NCBI RefSeq assembly: GCF_947507565.1
Contig: NC_089185.1
Coordinates: forward strand, 744,001-808,000
Length of the DNA stretch: 64,000 bases
Direction: 5' to 3'
DNA from: Oscarella lobularis
Taxonomy: Eukaryota; Porifera; Homoscleromorpha; Homosclerophorida; Oscarellidae
Positions within the stretch are counted from its first letter, which is position 1, and every line of letters begins with the position of its first letter. Positions 62,501-64,000 of the stretch are shown piece by piece. A program made the translations under genes and the position numbers. The notes below the pieces were generated by a model that saw only the letters and a list, made by a program, of their open reading frames with translations, was not told where the DNA came from and did not search any database.

Positions 62501-64000
62501 TGATCAATCGCGCCGACGTCGGTCGAACGCTGAGCGTGACGAGAATTCGTTCGCGGCTGTTGAAACAGCCGTTGCAGTCGGTGTCGGCGGGACCCGTGCA
62601 GCCGCAACGGCGAGTCGCCAACGAGCAGTTGTTGCACTCCGGATGACAACGACTACACATCGTGCCGTCGGCGTAATGAGTGCCGACACTGCACGAGGGA
62701 ACGCACGAGCCGTCTTCTACGAACTTGGCGCATTTTTGACAGACGAGGGGAAATTGCAGCCCCAAGTTGCTGCACTCGAGACAGCCATCCTGACAATGTC
62801 GACACGCCTGAACAAAGCAAATATTTCAGCCTCGCGCTTTACAAAGACCGGTCAATTCCTACAGGAACGCTTTGTTGCAAGCCGGCTGTGACGGGTCCGT
62901 CAAAGCGTCCACTCGGACAGGTAACACCACTTTCAACACACTGATACTCAGACTAGAAAAAAAAAACAGAAAGTAAGGCCACCAAAGTTTGGTGTTACTT
63001 ACGGCTTCGGGGTCCCAAATTTTCTGACATCGATCACAACCGCCAGGGCCTTGAACCGCTTTCGGTCCCGTACATCCAATAGGTAATCCCGTTGGCGGGT
63101 TGGGGTTGATTTCGCACGAAGAATTACACGGCAAGCAGGTCTTGTTGTCGGCGGCACCATAGAGGCCAACGGGACAAGGGAGAAGACATTCGCCCAAGTG
63201 AATACGATTTTTGCACTCGGAGCCGGGAGGTCCGTCACTAACGCAATCGCGACTAGTCTGGACGATAAAGAAACGGAGTCGTTTTATCGTCATCACCGAG
63301 GCGGCGAATTGTACGTACCGGTCCTTTGCAAAGACGTGCGCAGACATTTGGACACGGTCGACACGTTTTCCCGTCTCTGATTGAATGATAGGGATACTGA
63401 CTGCATCAAAAATCGACTTTTCTTGACTTACGGCGCCAAATTGCACTCGGACACGCAAATACGTATGCCGGTTGACAGTTCGTCGTAGGCAAAATTCTGG
63501 CAGTTTTGACATTGCTCGGGTCCCGCGCCCCAGCATCCACTGCATTCAACGTCGCAAATATTTCCCTGGGTGTCTAAGAAGAAATCTCTTATATTAGAGT
63601 GGATCTACTTACGACACGTGTTGGATAAACTTACGACACGTGTTGTTATCCTGATTGGCTCTGACAACTAGGGCTGACTCTGGATCTCGCAATATTTGCG
63701 TCCAATTGATAGAATCAATAAAACACAGACGATTGTTTCCGTCAATTGAAACGTTTCCTCGATCTATTCTCTCAAGAGAGGCCGTCTGAAGAGAAACCAA
63801 GTGAGCGTTGTCGTTGATGTAGAGAGACCAGCTGTTGACATAGGGTGTGAATCGTCCTCGAATGGCGCGCAATTTGGGTAGAAAGGAGAGATCAGTGAAC
63901 GCGGGGTCGTCGACATCTGTAATGGCTAGATAGCCGTTGATTGCCGTGACGTCAGCCAAGGCAGTGACCAAATCGTCAAACGTCAACGCCTCAATGCCGG
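59505..64000 (-). CDS. EGFR/ErbB-like receptor tyrosine kinase, N-terminus outside the window
   Basis: A membrane receptor, cut at the right edge. From the edge: a receptor-L domain (63655-63986, LRAIRGRFTPYVNSWSLYIN), a furin-like Cys-rich region over several exons (61900-63545), a Thr-rich juxtamembrane insert with N-glycosylation sites (about 62310-62540), a membrane helix (GIGGVVLIALILILVYVV, about 61770-61825), a kinase domain (about 60420-61560) and a Tyr-rich tail (59505-60320). The kinase resembles EGFR most: GSGTFGEVFK, HPEGKTLKIPVGIK, LGLCMNEEDK, FGSLVHFLK, WMAPETI, DVWSYGVTLWEIMTFG, ARVDFSELV. The catalytic loop reads HGNLACRN instead of HRDLAARN and DFG reads DYG, so catalysis is doubtful. 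Tail motifs YEDP, YQDP and YENP are likely SH2/PTB docking sites. About 17 exons visible. Confidence 0.9.

Overview
The window is animal nuclear DNA from a compact genome. Genes carry many very short GT-AG introns (about 50-90 bp), lie on both strands and are often 35-180 bp apart. The gene set (vinculin, MAP3K4, an EGFR-like receptor tyrosine kinase, UFL1, FAAP100, ELP3) is metazoan. The extreme compactness, with vinculin and an EGFR-like receptor, suggests a sponge, perhaps a homoscleromorph such as Oscarella or Corticium. That placement is an inference; nothing in the window proves it.

Layout. 1-5610 holds the 3' half of a vinculin-like gene and its 3' flank. After a gap of exactly 200 Ns (5611-5810), the same region appears again, nearly identical, at 6944-12520, this time preceded by earlier vinculin exons (5811-6943). 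This looks like two haplotypes joined in one scaffold rather than a biological tandem duplication. 10866-13361 is gene-poor and carries a minisatellite and a 302-bp direct repeat. From 13362 on, genes are packed tightly: MAP3K4 (-), two tandem SDR genes (+), UFL1 (-), sorbitol dehydrogenase (+), TFG (+), FAAP100 (-), ELP3 (-), a DUF218/YdcF-like gene (-), a PAP2-like membrane protein (+), PNISR (-), COQ3 (+), prefoldin subunit 3 (-), an LRR protein (+), NUS1 (-), ABCB7 (+), an ankyrin protein (-), URB1 (-), an armadillo-like protein (+), a secreted DUF5703 protein (+) and an EGFR-like receptor (-, cut by the right edge).

Most of these are single-copy housekeeping genes of unrelated pathways: cell adhesion, stress MAPK signalling, UFMylation, polyol metabolism, ER export, DNA repair, tRNA modification, ubiquinone synthesis, tubulin/actin folding, dolichol synthesis, Fe-S export and ribosome biogenesis. 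They are not an operon or one system. What links them is architecture: seven divergent pairs have start codons only 35-180 bp apart and probably share promoters.

The strongest points for follow-up are: a vinculin whose head contains five copies of a helical-bundle module; an EGFR-like receptor whose catalytic Asp is replaced by Asn (HGN, as in ErbB3); a textbook U12-type intron in prefoldin subunit 3; GC-AG introns at a conserved site in the SDR pair; and an intronless bacterial-type secreted DUF5703 gene. Coordinates of multi-exon genes are spans from first to last coding base; exon boundaries were set by eye.
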